64,000 nt of DNA from Hymenobacter sediminicola. GTDB taxonomy: Bacteria > Bacteroidota > Bacteroidia > Cytophagales > Hymenobacteraceae. A program made the position numbers and the translations under genes. Location: NCBI RefSeq assembly GCF_014250515.1, contig NZ_CP060202.1, positions 741,001 to 805,000 of the forward strand, in the 5' to 3' direction. Every line of letters starts with the position of its first letter. The stretch's first letter is position 1. The notes below the pieces were generated by a model. That model had not been told where the DNA came from and searched no databases. It was given only the letters and a program-made list of their open reading frames with translations. This document shows, in pieces, positions 43,124 to 52,436 of this stretch.

Positions 43124-43738
43124 TTAGCGTAGCTGCCAGCGCAATGCTAGTTGTGGCTGCCCGGTCGGAGCTACTGCCAATCCCACGCCTGAGGGCATCA
43201 GGCGCTGCAGCACACCGGTGTCATGCGCCGAAGATAGGCCAGCATTGTGTGCATCTACAGCCCGCTGGAAATGCTCGTTGGTGTGGCGCGTTATAAGAAT
43301 GTTCGACAGCAGGCTGGCCGCGGCAATACCCACCGTCACTTTCTGCGGATTGCTGAAGTAATGCTGCTCACCACTTCCGCTAAATGTTTGGGCGCCATAC
43401 ACCGCAATAGAACCCACAAACGTCAGCCGCTCAGCCAGAAATATCCATTTCTGCCGACGGTAGCGGTTCAGGTTGCGCAACGCTTCCTGGTTGTCAGCCA
43501 AGTACGGCCGCAGTTTCTGGCCGAAATAGCCCGCGTTCTGGTAGTCAGAATCCGCCGGATTTGCCTTCGGTGAGAAATAAAAGTTCTTCTGAACCCCGTT
43601 CAGGCTTCGCTCCTTGTCTTCGGGGCTTAGCTGAATAGGAGTGCCTGTTTGCCCCATGGCGCTACCCGCCAACAGACTTAGCAACACAACCAAAGAAGGG
43701 CGGAATACCCGCGCCAGGGGCAAAGCAGAATGATACAT
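43124..43738 (-). CDS. Secreted protein of unknown function
   Basis: The 204-residue product has a signal peptide (LVVLLSLLAGSAMGQ). The mature part contains ALRNLNRYRRQKWIFLAERLTFVGSIAVYG, with amphipathic to hydrophobic helices, and a second hydrophobic stretch (VTVGIAAASLLSNILI). The C-terminus reads VGLAVAPTGQPQLALRWQLR, as in the last strand of small outer-membrane-associated proteins. No family is recognised with confidence. It lies 48 nt upstream of the methyltransferase on the same strand. Confidence 0.65.
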   Translation of the reverse strand: MYHSALPLARVFRPSLVVLLSLLAGSAMGQTGTPIQLSPEDKERSLNGVQKNFYFSPKANPADSDYQNAGYFGQKLRPYLADNQEALRNLNRYRRQKWIFLAERLTFVGSIAVYGAQTFSGSGEQHYFSNPQKVTVGIAAASLLSNILITRHTNEHFQRAVDAHNAGLSSAHDTGVLQRLMPSGVGLAVAPTGQPQLALRWQLR

Positions 43739-43862
43739 AAAAGCAAATATAGTGAACTGCTACCAACCGGAATCATGCTGTTTAGCAGAAGATTCCGGAA
43801 GCCAACCCAACAAAAGTCGAGAGCGTTACGTTCTGTCGGCAGTCATTCAATCAACCGAACCT

Positions 43863-44645
43863 ATGAAAACCCTCGTCCCTACCTTCCGACACTTGTTGCT
43901 GGCGGCTGCGCTGCCAGCTGCCTTTGCCTTCTCAGCCTGCGGCGATGATGACCCGGACCCAGTTCCGGTTGTAGATCAGGGCAAGGTGCTGATATCACAC
44001 GCTGCCGCTTCGGCCAACACGCAAGTGAAAGCGCTGATTAATGATACGGAAGTTGGCCAGTTGAATTATGGCCAAAGCAGCGGCTATCTGAACGTGAATG
44101 CTGGAACGCCAACGCTGAAAATCAACAACAGCGCCAACCAAACGGCCGCTTCCCAGACCATTACTATTGCCAAAAACCTGAATTATTCGGCGTTTGCTTA
44201 TGCCCCCACTGCTTCCACAGTAGGGCTGCTGCAGGTTACCGATGACTTGACCGCTCCGGCTTCTGGCCAAGCCAAAGTGCGCGTAGTGCATCTGGCACAG
44301 GGTGCTCCTGCTACAGTAAAACTCTCCCAACAAACCATAACTGGTCCTGTAGACATTCCAAGCGTGACGGCTACGTTCCCAGCATCGGCCACGGCCACCA
44401 CGTGGGCATCCAGCTTCGTGTCGGTGCCGACTGGTACTTACAACTTGTTGGTTACTAGCGGCTCACCTTCGGTAACAGTGGTTGCTGTCGGCGACGGCAC
44501 CGGCACAGGCGTGAATGGTACGGCTACGGCTACAGCTACCAAAAACTACGAATCCGGCAAGATTTACACGGTGCTTGTACGCGGTATTGTCGGTAGCATC
44601 GATCCGGCCCTGCAGCCCCGAGCTGTCGTTATTCAGCATAACTAG
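43863..44645 (+). CDS. DUF4397-type surface lipoprotein
   Basis: The 260-residue lipoprotein has a signal (LAAALPAAFAFSAC) followed by an acidic DDDPDP linker. The body matches the DUF4397 pattern: GKVLISHAAASANTQVKALIND, then a strand pair ending in YSAFAYAP, then a second related unit KVRVVHLAQGAPATVKLSQQ and VPTGTYNLLVTS. These proteins are exported beta-sandwiches of unknown role. The ATG at 43863 is used because the signal peptide starts there. Confidence 0.82.
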   Translation: MKTLVPTFRHLLLAAALPAAFAFSACGDDDPDPVPVVDQGKVLISHAAASANTQVKALINDTEVGQLNYGQSSGYLNVNAGTPTLKINNSANQTAASQTITIAKNLNYSAFAYAPTASTVGLLQVTDDLTAPASGQAKVRVVHLAQGAPATVKLSQQTITGPVDIPSVTATFPASATATTWASSFVSVPTGTYNLLVTSGSPSVTVVAVGDGTGTGVNGTATATATKNYESGKIYTVLVRGIVGSIDPALQPRAVVIQHN

Positions 44646-44670
44646 TTCTGGTTTCTCTTGTAATTGCTAC

Positions 44671-44705
44671 AACCGGCTGCTCCTGTGGGGCAGCCGGTTT
44701 TGTTG
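44671..44705 (+). terminator. Rho-independent terminator after the DUF4397 gene
   Basis: A 10-bp stem (44671-44680 with 44690-44699) is followed by TTTTGTTG. It lies 25 nt beyond the stop codon. Confidence 0.8.
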
Positions 44706-44736
44706 TATAGCCGAACTAACATTTTGGATACCTTTG
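44703..44736 (+). promoter_or_regulatory. Promoter of ahcY
   Basis: TTG at 44703-44705, a 23-nt gap, and TACCTTTG at 44729-44736, 28 nt before the ahcY ATG. The spacing is at the long end for the Bacteroidota consensus. Confidence 0.6.
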
Positions 44737-44763
44737 TAGTTGATTCAAAAAAAATCCAGCATC

Positions 44764-46083
44764 ATGGTTGAGACCAAGACCACGGCCTACGTTCCGTATA
44801 AAGTAAAAGACATGAGCCTCGCTGAGTGGGGCCGCAAAGAAATTCGTCTGGCGGAGGCTGAAATGCCTGGCCTGATGGCGCTACGCAGCGAGTATGGTAA
44901 CAGCAAGCCGCTGAAAGGTGCCCGCATTGCTGGCTGCCTGCACATGACCATCCAGACGGCTGTGCTCATCGAGACGCTGCAGGCGTTAGGGGCTGAGGTT
45001 ACGTGGTCGTCGTGCAACATTTTCTCCACCCAGGACCATGCTGCTGCTGCCATTGCGGCCGCTGGCACACCTGTTTATGCTTGGAAGGAAATGACGGAGT
45101 CGGAGTTCGACTGGTGCATCGAGCAGACGCTGTTCTTTGGAGAGGACCGCAAGCCGCTGAACATGATCCTGGACGATGGCGGCGACCTGACCAACATGGT
45201 GCTGGACCGTTACCCCGAGCTGGCAGCCGACATCAAAGGCATTTCGGAAGAAACGACCACTGGCGTACTGCGCCTGTTGGAGCGCGCCAAAGCCGGCACG
45301 CTGCCTATGCCTGCCTTCAACGTAAACGACTCGGTTACGAAGTCGAAGTTTGACAACAAATACGGCTGCAAAGAGTCGGCAGTAGATGCTATCCGTCGTG
45401 CTACCGACGTGATGATGGCCGGTAAAGTTGCTGTTGTAGCTGGCTACGGCGACGTAGGAAAAGGTACGGCTGCTTCGCTGAGCGGTGCCGGTGCCCGCGT
45501 TATCGTTACCGAAATCGACCCAATCTGCGCGCTGCAGGCTGCTATGGACGGTTTCGAAGTGAAGAAGATGGAAAACGCCATTCCGCGCGCCGACATCGTC
45601 ATCACTACCACCGGCAACTGTGACATCATTCGCGAAGAGCATTTCCGCGCCCTGCGCGACAAAGCCATTGTCTGCAACATCGGCCACTTCGACGATGAAA
45701 TTGACATGGCGTGGCTCAACAAAAACTATGGCCACACTAAAGACACCGTGAAGCCGCAGGTAGATATCTACACCATTGAGGGCAAAGAGGTGATTATCCT
45801 CGCCGAAGGCCGTCTCGTGAACTTGGGCTGCGCCACCGGCCACCCCTCATTCGTGATGTCGAACTCGTTCACGAACCAGACGCTGGCCCAGCTTGAGCTG
45901 TGGCAGAATGCCGCTGCTTACGAAAACAAAGTTTACACGCTGCCCAAGCACCTCGACGAGAAAGTAGCCCGCCTGCACCTCGCCAAGATTGGGGTGGAGC
46001 TAGACGAGTTAACGCCCAAGCAGGCTGACTATATCAAAGTGCCGGTAGAAGGCCCGTTCAAGTCGGACCTGTACCGTTACTAA
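44764..46083 (+). CDS. ahcY: Adenosylhomocysteinase
   Basis: The 439-residue cytosolic enzyme hydrolyses S-adenosylhomocysteine to adenosine and homocysteine, clearing the product of methylation reactions. Visible family segments: [13 protein letters not shown] and [16 protein letters not shown] for substrate binding, [32 protein letters not shown] with the Lys near the active site, the NAD-binding loop [13 protein letters not shown], and the C-terminal KSDLYRY. The ATG at 44764 is preferred over an in-frame TTG at 44740, which lies close to the predicted transcription start. Confidence 0.97.
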   Translation: MVETKTTAYVPYKVKDMSLAEWGRKEIRLAEAEMPGLMALRSEYGNSKPLKGARIAGCLHMTIQTAVLIETLQALGAEVTWSSCNIFSTQDHAAAAIAAAGTPVYAWKEMTESEFDWCIEQTLFFGEDRKPLNMILDDGGDLTNMVLDRYPELAADIKGISEETTTGVLRLLERAKAGTLPMPAFNVNDSVTKSKFDNKYGCKESAVDAIRRATDVMMAGKVAVVAGYGDVGKGTAASLSGAGARVIVTEIDPICALQAAMDGFEVKKMENAIPRADIVITTTGNCDIIREEHFRALRDKAIVCNIGHFDDEIDMAWLNKNYGHTKDTVKPQVDIYTIEGKEVIILAEGRLVNLGCATGHPSFVMSNSFTNQTLAQLELWQNAAAYENKVYTLPKHLDEKVARLHLAKIGVELDELTPKQADYIKVPVEGPFKSDLYRY

Positions 46084-46120
46084 GCCACACTTTCAGACCA
46101 ATTCGTTAGATTGTCTGAAT

Positions 46121-46166
46121 AGCAATAAAAAAGGGCTGCCAGCAATGGCAGCCCTTTTTTATTGCT
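46121..46166. terminator. Bidirectional terminator between ahcY and the LLM gene
   Basis: Perfect 21-bp arms (46121-46141 and 46146-46166) around a GCAA tetraloop, with A6 and T6 runs on the outer sides. Both convergent genes can use it. Confidence 0.93.
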
Positions 46167-46175
46167 ATTACATGT

Positions 46176-47222
46176 CTATTCTGCTGGTACTGCCACACCC
46201 AGGCGGGCACGCACCGCAGGAGCTACTACCTGCCCGAACAACTCAGTGGAGCGTAGCACCGCTTCATGCGGCATACCCTCCAGCATCAGTTGACCGATGA
46301 AGCGCGTATTCTGGAAAAGCCCATGCAGGTACACCAGCTTATCGGTGATTTCCTGCGGAGTTCCTACAAACAGCGGCCCTTGCGGACCACGCAGGTAATC
46401 GAACTGTTGCCGTGTCATTGGTGGCCAGCCCCGCTCGCGGCCAATACGGTTCATCACCGAGGAATAGGCTGGAAAGAACTCGTCGGCGGCCTGCCGGGAG
46501 TTTTCAGCAATATGAAAATGGCAATTCAGGCACAGCGGCAGCGCAGCTGTATAGCCAGCTTGCTGGGCGGCCCGGTGGTGCAGCTCGGCGAAGGATACGT
46601 ACTGCGCCGGCGCGCCACCCAGGATGGCAATGGTCAGGCCCAACCCCAGCGAGCCAGTCCGGGCAGCCGAAGCCGGTGTGCCACCAACCCCAATCCAGAT
46701 AGGAAGTTTGGGCTGCAAAGGGCGTGGGTATACGCCTTTGCCCGCAATGCTCGGCCGGAGCTTGCCCTGCCAGGTAATTACCTCCTGCTCGTTGAGTTGC
46801 AGCAACAGGCCCAGTTTCTCGGTGAACAGGGCGTCATAGTCGCTTAGGTCCTGCCCAAACAGCGGAAACGACTCAATAAAGGAGCCACGGCCCGCAATTA
46901 TTTCGGCCCGTCCATTTGAAATCAGGTCCAGTGTAGCAAAGTTCTGGAAGGTCCGTACAGGGTCAGTGGAGCTGAGTACCGTCACAGCGCTGCTGAGTCG
47001 CACGCGGCTGGTAACGGCCGCCACAGCCGCCAGCACCATTTCCGGCGACGATACTACATAGTCGGCCCGGTGATGTTCCCCGATGGCCACAACATCCAAC
47101 CCAGCCTCATCGGCGCGGCGGCCCAATGCCACAAGCTCCTGGGTGCGTTGGGCTGCCGCTGTGTCGCCGCCTGCTACATGGGCCGGTGTTACTTCACCAA
47201 AAGAGCTGATGCCAAGTTCCAT
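46176..47222 (-). CDS. LLM-class flavin-dependent oxidoreductase
   Basis: The 348-residue protein has the luciferase-like TIM barrel. Conserved segments are LDVVAIGEHHRADYVVSSPEMVLAAV, VRLSSAVTVLSSTDPVRTFQNFATLDLIS, GRAEIIAGRGSF, and PIWIGVGGTPASAARTGSLG. It belongs to the group of single-component flavin monooxygenase-like proteins; the substrate is not predictable. It stands alone between a shared terminator and the intergenic region before the polysaccharide genes. Confidence 0.9.
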   Translation of the reverse strand: MELGISSFGEVTPAHVAGGDTAAAQRTQELVALGRRADEAGLDVVAIGEHHRADYVVSSPEMVLAAVAAVTSRVRLSSAVTVLSSTDPVRTFQNFATLDLISNGRAEIIAGRGSFIESFPLFGQDLSDYDALFTEKLGLLLQLNEQEVITWQGKLRPSIAGKGVYPRPLQPKLPIWIGVGGTPASAARTGSLGLGLTIAILGGAPAQYVSFAELHHRAAQQAGYTAALPLCLNCHFHIAENSRQAADEFFPAYSSVMNRIGRERGWPPMTRQQFDYLRGPQGPLFVGTPQEITDKLVYLHGLFQNTRFIGQLMLEGMPHEAVLRSTELFGQVVAPAVRARLGVAVPAE

Positions 47223-47594
47223 AATAAGTCGAATGAGGTAGGTACATGAATTGACCCGATAACGCGGCTACCCGGCAAATAGTTTGAACGCCATCAGGCC
47301 TCACTTCTTCCTAAGGCCACCAAGTAAGCGCGAGTATGCTCGGCTACCGGCGCTCTGCTACACTGTTCCGGCACCAAACGCAGTACAAGCCAGCCGGTGG
47401 CCGTGACGCTCGCAATTACATCTACGGTCAGGCTGGAATAGATACTGCGGCAGCCAGTATCTTGTTTTCTGTACGCGAGCTATCAGTTTACACTTGCTAA
47501 AGCGTATGAGCAGCTGCGAATATCCTAGTATTGACGTCCACAGATGTTTCAGGCAGCTTGCCACGCCATCAAAATCCGGATATTTGCCTCGCCT
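47223..47594. other. Intergenic region without recognised features
   Basis: These 372 nt separate the divergent LLM and glycosyltransferase genes and must hold both promoters. I see no credible ORF with family character, no strong hairpin and no RNA gene. Confidence 0.4.
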
Positions 47595-48362
47595 ATGCCC
47601 ACTGTTCCGCTGTCCGTCGTCATCATCACCTTCAACGAAGAAGCTAATATTGCCCGCTGCCTGGAAGCAGTGCGCAGTATTGCCGATGATGTTGTAGTAG
47701 TCGACAGCTTCTCTACGGACCGGACTGTAGCTATCTGCGAGGAATTGGGTGCCCGGGTAGTGCAACACGCTTTTGAAGGCTATGTACAGCAAAAAAACTT
47801 CGCCACCGCCCAGGCCCACTACGATCATGTGCTACAGCTAGATGCCGACGAAGTCCTGACCGAAGAGCTACGCCAGAGCATCTTGGCCGCTAAAAACAAT
47901 TGGCAAGGTGCCGGCTATACCCTAGCCCGCCTCACCAACTACTGTGGCTCCTGGGTGCGCCACGGCGGCTGGTATCCCGACCGTAAACTGCGCCTCTATG
48001 ACCGGCGCCGTGGCCAGTGGGAGGGATTGTTGTTGCACGAGCGGTATGAAATGCAACCCGGGCAGGTCATCGGGGCTCTTCAGGGCGACGCCCTGCACTA
48101 TTCCTACTACTCCATTGCCCAGCACGTCAGTCAGCTCAACCGTTTTACCAGCATTGCAGCCGACGAATTGTGGCTACGCAATAAACGGCGCGTGACGTGG
48201 TTCCATTTATTGCTCAAGCCGTGGTGGAAATTCGTTCATGGCTACTTTCTGCGGCTTGGATTTCTGGATGGATTTGCCGGCCTGAGCATCGCCCTGATTT
48301 CGGCCGTGGGGGTGTTTCTTAAATTTGCCAAGCTTAAAACCCGTTCAGCTGCTGCTGAGTAA
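47595..48362 (+). CDS. Glycosyltransferase family 2, LPS core type
   Basis: A 255-residue GT2 enzyme of the WaaE/KdtX kind. The N-terminal nucleotide-sugar fold is evident (PLSVVIITFNEEANIARCLE, DDVVVVDSFSTDRTVAICEE). The metal-binding DxD equivalent is VLQLDADEVLTEEL, followed by the acceptor part (RLTNYCGSWVRHGGWYPDRKLRLY) and a membrane-associating C-terminal helix (LDGFAGLSIALISAVGVFLKF). It probably adds glucose or a similar sugar to lipopolysaccharide core at the inner face of the inner membrane. The following genes are also of the envelope polysaccharide type. Confidence 0.92.
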   Translation: MPTVPLSVVIITFNEEANIARCLEAVRSIADDVVVVDSFSTDRTVAICEELGARVVQHAFEGYVQQKNFATAQAHYDHVLQLDADEVLTEELRQSILAAKNNWQGAGYTLARLTNYCGSWVRHGGWYPDRKLRLYDRRRGQWEGLLLHERYEMQPGQVIGALQGDALHYSYYSIAQHVSQLNRFTSIAADELWLRNKRRVTWFHLLLKPWWKFVHGYFLRLGFLDGFAGLSIALISAVGVFLKFAKLKTRSAAAE

Positions 48363-48452
48363 TACTTTCTGGCGGCTTTGGTCAGGTTCTTGTCTGCGTG
48401 GCGCTTCACTTAGTTTCGCTACATCCAAGAGCTTGCCGAAGCGGCACGTTGC

Positions 48453-49490
48453 ATGAAGACAATCCTGATAAGCCGTACTGACGCCATTGGAGACGTAGTG
48501 CTGACGCTACCGGTTGCCGGGGAGCTGAAGCGCCATTTTCCTGGCTGTCGGGTGCTGCTACTGGGCCGCACCTATACGCAGGCCATTGCCGAAGCCTGCC
48601 CCTGGCTCGATGGTTTCCTCAACTACGATGACCTGCAGAAGCTGCCAGTCGCTGAGCAAGTAGCAACACTGCGCCGGCAGCACGCTGATGCCATTGTGCA
48701 TGTATTCCCCAATAAAACCATTGCCCGCCTGGCCCAACAAGCCGGTATTCCTGTCCGTATCGGAACCCGAAACCGGTGGTTTCATTGGCTGACCTGCAAT
48801 CGGCTGGTAGCCTTGAGCCGGCGGAACTCTCCGTTGCATGAGGCCCAGTTGAACCTGACGCTGCTCCAGCCGCTACTACCAGATGCGCTTCCGTCTCTGC
48901 ACGAAGTAACCGCTTTGGTGCGACTCACGCCCCAGGAACCGTTAGCCACTGGCTTGCAGCAGGTGCTGGCTGCCAAGAGGCCCGATCAACTCAACGTGAT
49001 ACTGCACCCACGCAGCCGAGGTAGTGCCCGCGAATGGGGGCTGGAGCATTTCGGTATGCTGGCACGTTTGCTGCACCAGGCTGGCCATCGGGTATTCGTG
49101 ACGGGTACGGAAGCGGAAGGCCAGGAATTGCAGGTGTGGCTTGCCGAATACCAACCCTATATAACTGCCGAATTAACGGGCCAGTTGACGTTGCGACAAC
49201 TGCTGGCGTTCATCGGCTCCGCAGATGGGCTGGTGGCGGGCAGCACAGGCCCTTTGCACATGGCGGCCGCTCTCGGGCGCTATACGCTGGGATTGTATCC
49301 GCCTATCCGGCCTATGCACCCGGGCCGTTGGGCACCTCTTGGTCCACACGCCGACTATCTGGTGTTTGATAAACCTGCTTGCCAAGACTGCCGTCAGCAA
49401 CCTGTTGCTTGCACCTGCATCAAAGCAATAGCGCCCCTGGCCGCTCTACAGCGGATAATTGCGTGGAATCCCTCTATCTTGTCCAGCTGA
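48453..49490 (+). CDS. Glycosyltransferase family 9 (heptosyltransferase-like)
   Basis: The 345-residue GT-B enzyme has the start ILISRTDAIGDVVLTLPVAGELK, typical of ADP-heptose:LPS heptosyltransferases. The C-terminal donor site follows (NVILHPRSRGSAREWGLEHF and DGLVAGSTGPLHMAAALG). A CxxC-like cysteine cluster (CQDCRQQPVACTC) at the C-terminus is common in this family. It should extend the lipopolysaccharide core in the cytoplasm. It lies between the GT2 and ligase genes on the same strand. Confidence 0.92.
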   Translation: MKTILISRTDAIGDVVLTLPVAGELKRHFPGCRVLLLGRTYTQAIAEACPWLDGFLNYDDLQKLPVAEQVATLRRQHADAIVHVFPNKTIARLAQQAGIPVRIGTRNRWFHWLTCNRLVALSRRNSPLHEAQLNLTLLQPLLPDALPSLHEVTALVRLTPQEPLATGLQQVLAAKRPDQLNVILHPRSRGSAREWGLEHFGMLARLLHQAGHRVFVTGTEAEGQELQVWLAEYQPYITAELTGQLTLRQLLAFIGSADGLVAGSTGPLHMAAALGRYTLGLYPPIRPMHPGRWAPLGPHADYLVFDKPACQDCRQQPVACTCIKAIAPLAALQRIIAWNPSILSS

Positions 49491-49511
49491 GCCAGCGTCT
49501 TTTTTCGATTT

Positions 49512-50804
49512 ATGACTCAATCTGTTGCCTTCTCTTTTTCTCTGCGTCAGCTTTACCACGATGGCCGCCTGTCACAATACCTGCTGTTGCTGGCAAGCGT
49601 AGCGGCCGTTATTGGACTGTTTGCGTCGCGGGCAATGGTGTCGCTTAGTCCGGTCGTAGGGTTTCTGGCAGCAATGGCCCAGCCGCAACTAGCTGAGCGC
49701 CTACGAACCAGCGTACGTCTGCGTACTTGCTTGGCTATGGGGCTGTTGTACCTGTTTTGGCTTGTGAGTGTGGTATATACCTCTGAGCTGGCCATCTGGC
49801 GCCATGAAGTGTACCGCAAACTTCCACTTGTCATTGTGCCTCTGGCATTTGCCGTGGCGGTTCCCCTCAATCTGCGGCAGCGTTTCGGGATTGGTCTGCT
49901 GTACGTAGGGCTAGCCACTACATTGGCCCTAGGCACGTTAGGCCGCTACTTGCTCAATCCGGCCGAAGCCAACTACGAAATAAGCATCGGGCACAACGTG
50001 CCAGCCATTACGGGTATCTTTCATATTCACTTCAGCATCATGCTGGCATTGGCCTTCTTCTTTGCCTTGCTGATGCGGCGTAGCGCGCTAGCCTCATCGG
50101 CTCTGCGGTGGGGGCTGCTGGGCTGTGCTGTGGTGCTGTGCCTGATTATGCACGTGCTAGCTTACCGTACCGGGCTTCTAGTGCTCTACGGCATGCTACT
50201 ACTGGATGCGGCCTTGCTGATTGTGCTGAAGCGGCGCTTCTTGCTCGGAGCCGTTCTGCTGCTAGGTCTCACAGTACTACCGTTACTTGCCTACTTCACC
50301 TTAGAGCCTATTCAGAGGCGTGTAAGCGTTTCTCTGGATGACCTGAACCAGTACAAATCGGGCCGCGACATCAACGACTATTCTATGGCAAAGCGGTTCG
50401 CTGCCTGGAAAACTGCTACCATCATTGCCAGCCAGCACCTGCTGGTGGGCGTTGCCCCCGCCGACGTTGACGCGGCCATGATAGACCAATACAGTTATCA
50501 GAACTTTGGCTTGTTGCCCAAAAACTGGGTGATGACGCACAATCAGTACTTGGAAGCCATTGTCGGAGGGGGTATTGTCGGCTTGCTGCTCTGGCTTTTG
50601 GTATTGTTTGGGCCTTTGCTGCAACCTGCCCTACGCCAAAATCCGTACGTTGTACACTTCCTGCTCATGATGGCCATTGCTAATCTGGTCGATTCGTTGT
50701 TACAGATGCAGACCGGTTTCAATATGTTCGTGTTCCTCTACGGCTTTCTGGTCGTCGATACCGAGCGGGCGGCCCGTCTCACGGCAGCCAATAGTGCCGT
50801 TTGA
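49512..50804 (+). CDS. O-antigen ligase/polymerase family membrane protein
   Basis: The 430-residue inner-membrane protein has about ten hydrophobic segments and one larger periplasmic loop (about 270-355). The Wzy_C-type signature lies there: HNQYLEAIVGGGIVGLLLWLLVLF after WVMTHNQ, where the His is conserved in ligases. It could attach O-antigen to lipid A core (WaaL) or polymerise it (Wzy); sequence alone does not separate these. It completes the three-gene polysaccharide set. The promoter of the following sigma gene overlaps its stop codon. Confidence 0.85.
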   Translation: MTQSVAFSFSLRQLYHDGRLSQYLLLLASVAAVIGLFASRAMVSLSPVVGFLAAMAQPQLAERLRTSVRLRTCLAMGLLYLFWLVSVVYTSELAIWRHEVYRKLPLVIVPLAFAVAVPLNLRQRFGIGLLYVGLATTLALGTLGRYLLNPAEANYEISIGHNVPAITGIFHIHFSIMLALAFFFALLMRRSALASSALRWGLLGCAVVLCLIMHVLAYRTGLLVLYGMLLLDAALLIVLKRRFLLGAVLLLGLTVLPLLAYFTLEPIQRRVSVSLDDLNQYKSGRDINDYSMAKRFAAWKTATIIASQHLLVGVAPADVDAAMIDQYSYQNFGLLPKNWVMTHNQYLEAIVGGGIVGLLLWLLVLFGPLLQPALRQNPYVVHFLLMMAIANLVDSLLQMQTGFNMFVFLYGFLVVDTERAARLTAANSAV

Positions 50805-50830
50805 GTGCCATAGGATAATCAGTACATTTG
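50800..50830 (+). promoter_or_regulatory. Promoter of the ECF sigma/anti-sigma operon
   Basis: TTTG at 50800-50803, 19 nt, then TACATTTG at 50823-50830: a close match to the Bacteroidota housekeeping consensus. It overlaps the stop codon of the O-antigen ligase gene and lies 48 nt before the sigma ATG. Confidence 0.8.
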
Positions 50831-50878
50831 TTTACACAGCATTTTTTTTCACCCCGCTGTTATTTGCCGCGCCCCCAT

Positions 50879-51526
50879 ATGAGCGACTCTCCCGAACGGG
50901 TTCCGAAGCTTAGTAAAGAAGAGAAAGACCGTCGGTTTCAGGCTGAATTAATGCCTGTAATCGATTCTCTGTACAATTTCGCCTTTCGTCTCACCTTGGA
51001 CGAAGACGACGCCAATGACCTTGTGCAAGAGACTTATCTGAAGGCCTATCGGTTCTTCGAGTACTTCGAGCAGGGAACCAACGCCAAAGCATGGCTGTTT
51101 CGCATCCTGAAAAACTCGTTCATCAACGACTTTCGGAAAAAGAGTAAACAACCCGCCAAGGTCGACTACAGCGAAATTGAGGGCTACTACAATTCGGAAG
51201 ACGTCGAGTCCGACAGTGACGCGGGTGGAACCTCGTCTGATATGCGGCAGCAAGCCGTGCGTGACCTCATCGGCGACGAAGTGGCCAGCGCACTTAACTC
51301 ACTGCCCGTGGATTTTCGCACCGTCATCATCCTCTGCGACCTAGAAGGGTTCACCTATGAGGAGATGGCCAAAGTGCTGGATATCCCTATCGGTACAGTT
51401 CGCTCCCGCTTGCACAGGGCTCGTAATTTCTTGAAGGAAAAACTGGAAAAATATGCCCAGTCAATGGGATATGGCTCCGAAGCCGGTGCTACAGACACCG
51501 AGCTGGAAGAAGACGAAAACGAATAA
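50879..51526 (+). CDS. ECF RNA polymerase sigma factor
   Basis: The 215-residue sigma factor has region 2 (YNFAFRLTLDEDDANDLVQETYLKAYRFF and KAWLFRILKNSFINDFRKKSK). An acidic linker of about 40 residues follows, then region 4 (LNSLPVDFRTVIILCDLEGFTYEEMAKVLDIPIGTVRSRLHRAR). The C-terminal tail is very acidic (TDTELEEDENE). The ATG at 50879 is used; the promoter is 48 nt upstream. The next gene encodes a zinc-type anti-sigma factor, so the pair forms a switch. Constitutive-type expression from the primary promoter fits a stress regulator held inactive by its partner. Confidence 0.95.
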   Translation: MSDSPERVPKLSKEEKDRRFQAELMPVIDSLYNFAFRLTLDEDDANDLVQETYLKAYRFFEYFEQGTNAKAWLFRILKNSFINDFRKKSKQPAKVDYSEIEGYYNSEDVESDSDAGGTSSDMRQQAVRDLIGDEVASALNSLPVDFRTVIILCDLEGFTYEEMAKVLDIPIGTVRSRLHRARNFLKEKLEKYAQSMGYGSEAGATDTELEEDENE

Positions 51527-51548
51527 CCGTAACGCGTTTCACTTTATC

Positions 51549-51842
51549 ATGGAAAAGACCTCTACTACCCAAATTCCATCTCCCACGCAGCAGGCCTCAC
51601 CGCCTGCCGCCGACTGTGAACGCGTGAATACGATACTCGACCAGCTTGTAGTGGGGCAGCAACCCACCGTGGAAGACGAAGAATACATCGTTGACCATGC
51701 CGATGACTGCTCGCCCTGCTTCGACAGCATTGAAAAGCAGCGTGCCTTTATTGGCTTCCTCATGTCACATGTAGGGCGCAAAGGAGCGCCAAATTCGCTT
51801 CCTAACACCATTTTGTCGCGGTTGCAAACGGAAATGGCCTAA
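51549..51842 (+). CDS. ZAS-type zinc anti-sigma factor, soluble
   Basis: The 97-residue protein lies 22 nt after the sigma gene. It contains the HX3CX2C signature of zinc-containing anti-sigma factors (DHADDCSPC) preceded by a Cys in the first helix (DCERVNTILDQL). It has no membrane helix, so it is cytoplasmic like RsrA. Disulfide formation or metal loss could release the sigma factor; this is inference from the motif. The start ATG at 51549 follows from position and length. Confidence 0.85.
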   Translation: MEKTSTTQIPSPTQQASPPAADCERVNTILDQLVVGQQPTVEDEEYIVDHADDCSPCFDSIEKQRAFIGFLMSHVGRKGAPNSLPNTILSRLQTEMA

Positions 51843-51851
51843 TTTTGCCCG

Positions 51852-52436
51852 ATGCAGGGTAAAATTATAGCGTTTTCGGCCCCTTCCGGTGCCGGCAAAA
51901 CCACTATCGTCCACCGCCTGATGGCGGCCATTCCGGACCTGAGCTTTTCCATTTCGGCGTGCACCCGCGACAGACGGGGCCGTACCGAAACAAATGGAAA
52001 AGACTATCACTTCATTTCCGTTCAGGAATTCCAGGAGAAAATCCGCCACGATGAGTTTGTGGAATGGGAGGAAGTGTACGAGGGTGCCTTCTACGGCACG
52101 CTCAAGTCCGAAATTGAGCGCATTTGGGAGAGCGGCAAGCACGCCGTACTGGATGTAGACGTGAAAGGTGGCCTCAGCATCAAGGAGTTCTATAAGGACC
52201 GGGCCTTGGCAGTTTTCGTGAAGCCTCCTTCGTTGGAGGTGTTGGAAAGCCGCCTGCGCCACCGAGCCACCGATTCTGCTTCCAGCATTTCTGCCCGTCT
52301 GTACAAGGCCAATTTTGAATTGACCTTTGAAGACCGGTTTGATGTGACGGTCATCAACGATGACCTGGATGAGGCTACCGCGCAGGCTGAAAAGCTAGTG
52401 CGGGACTTCATTACGGCGGAGCCAGCTATACTATGA
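51852..52436 (+). CDS. gmk: Guanylate kinase
   Basis: The 194-residue enzyme converts GMP to GDP with ATP. The P-loop is SAPSGAGKTT at residues 9-18. The GMP-binding region is SACTRDRRGRTETNGKDYHFIS, with the expected Arg and Tyr residues, then FVEWEEVYEGAFYGTLKSEI and the lid RLRHRATDSASSISARL. Length and motifs are normal. Its stop codon overlaps the start of nadD, and it lies 9 nt behind the anti-sigma gene, so the four genes form one operon. Confidence 0.98.
   Translation: MQGKIIAFSAPSGAGKTTIVHRLMAAIPDLSFSISACTRDRRGRTETNGKDYHFISVQEFQEKIRHDEFVEWEEVYEGAFYGTLKSEIERIWESGKHAVLDVDVKGGLSIKEFYKDRALAVFVKPPSLEVLESRLRHRATDSASSISARLYKANFELTFEDRFDVTVINDDLDEATAQAEKLVRDFITAEPAIL

Noticed and set aside
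47223..47594. Small gene or RNA between the LLM and GT2 genes
   Set aside because: No open frame with a plausible start and family features, and no strong stem-loop or tRNA-like fold.
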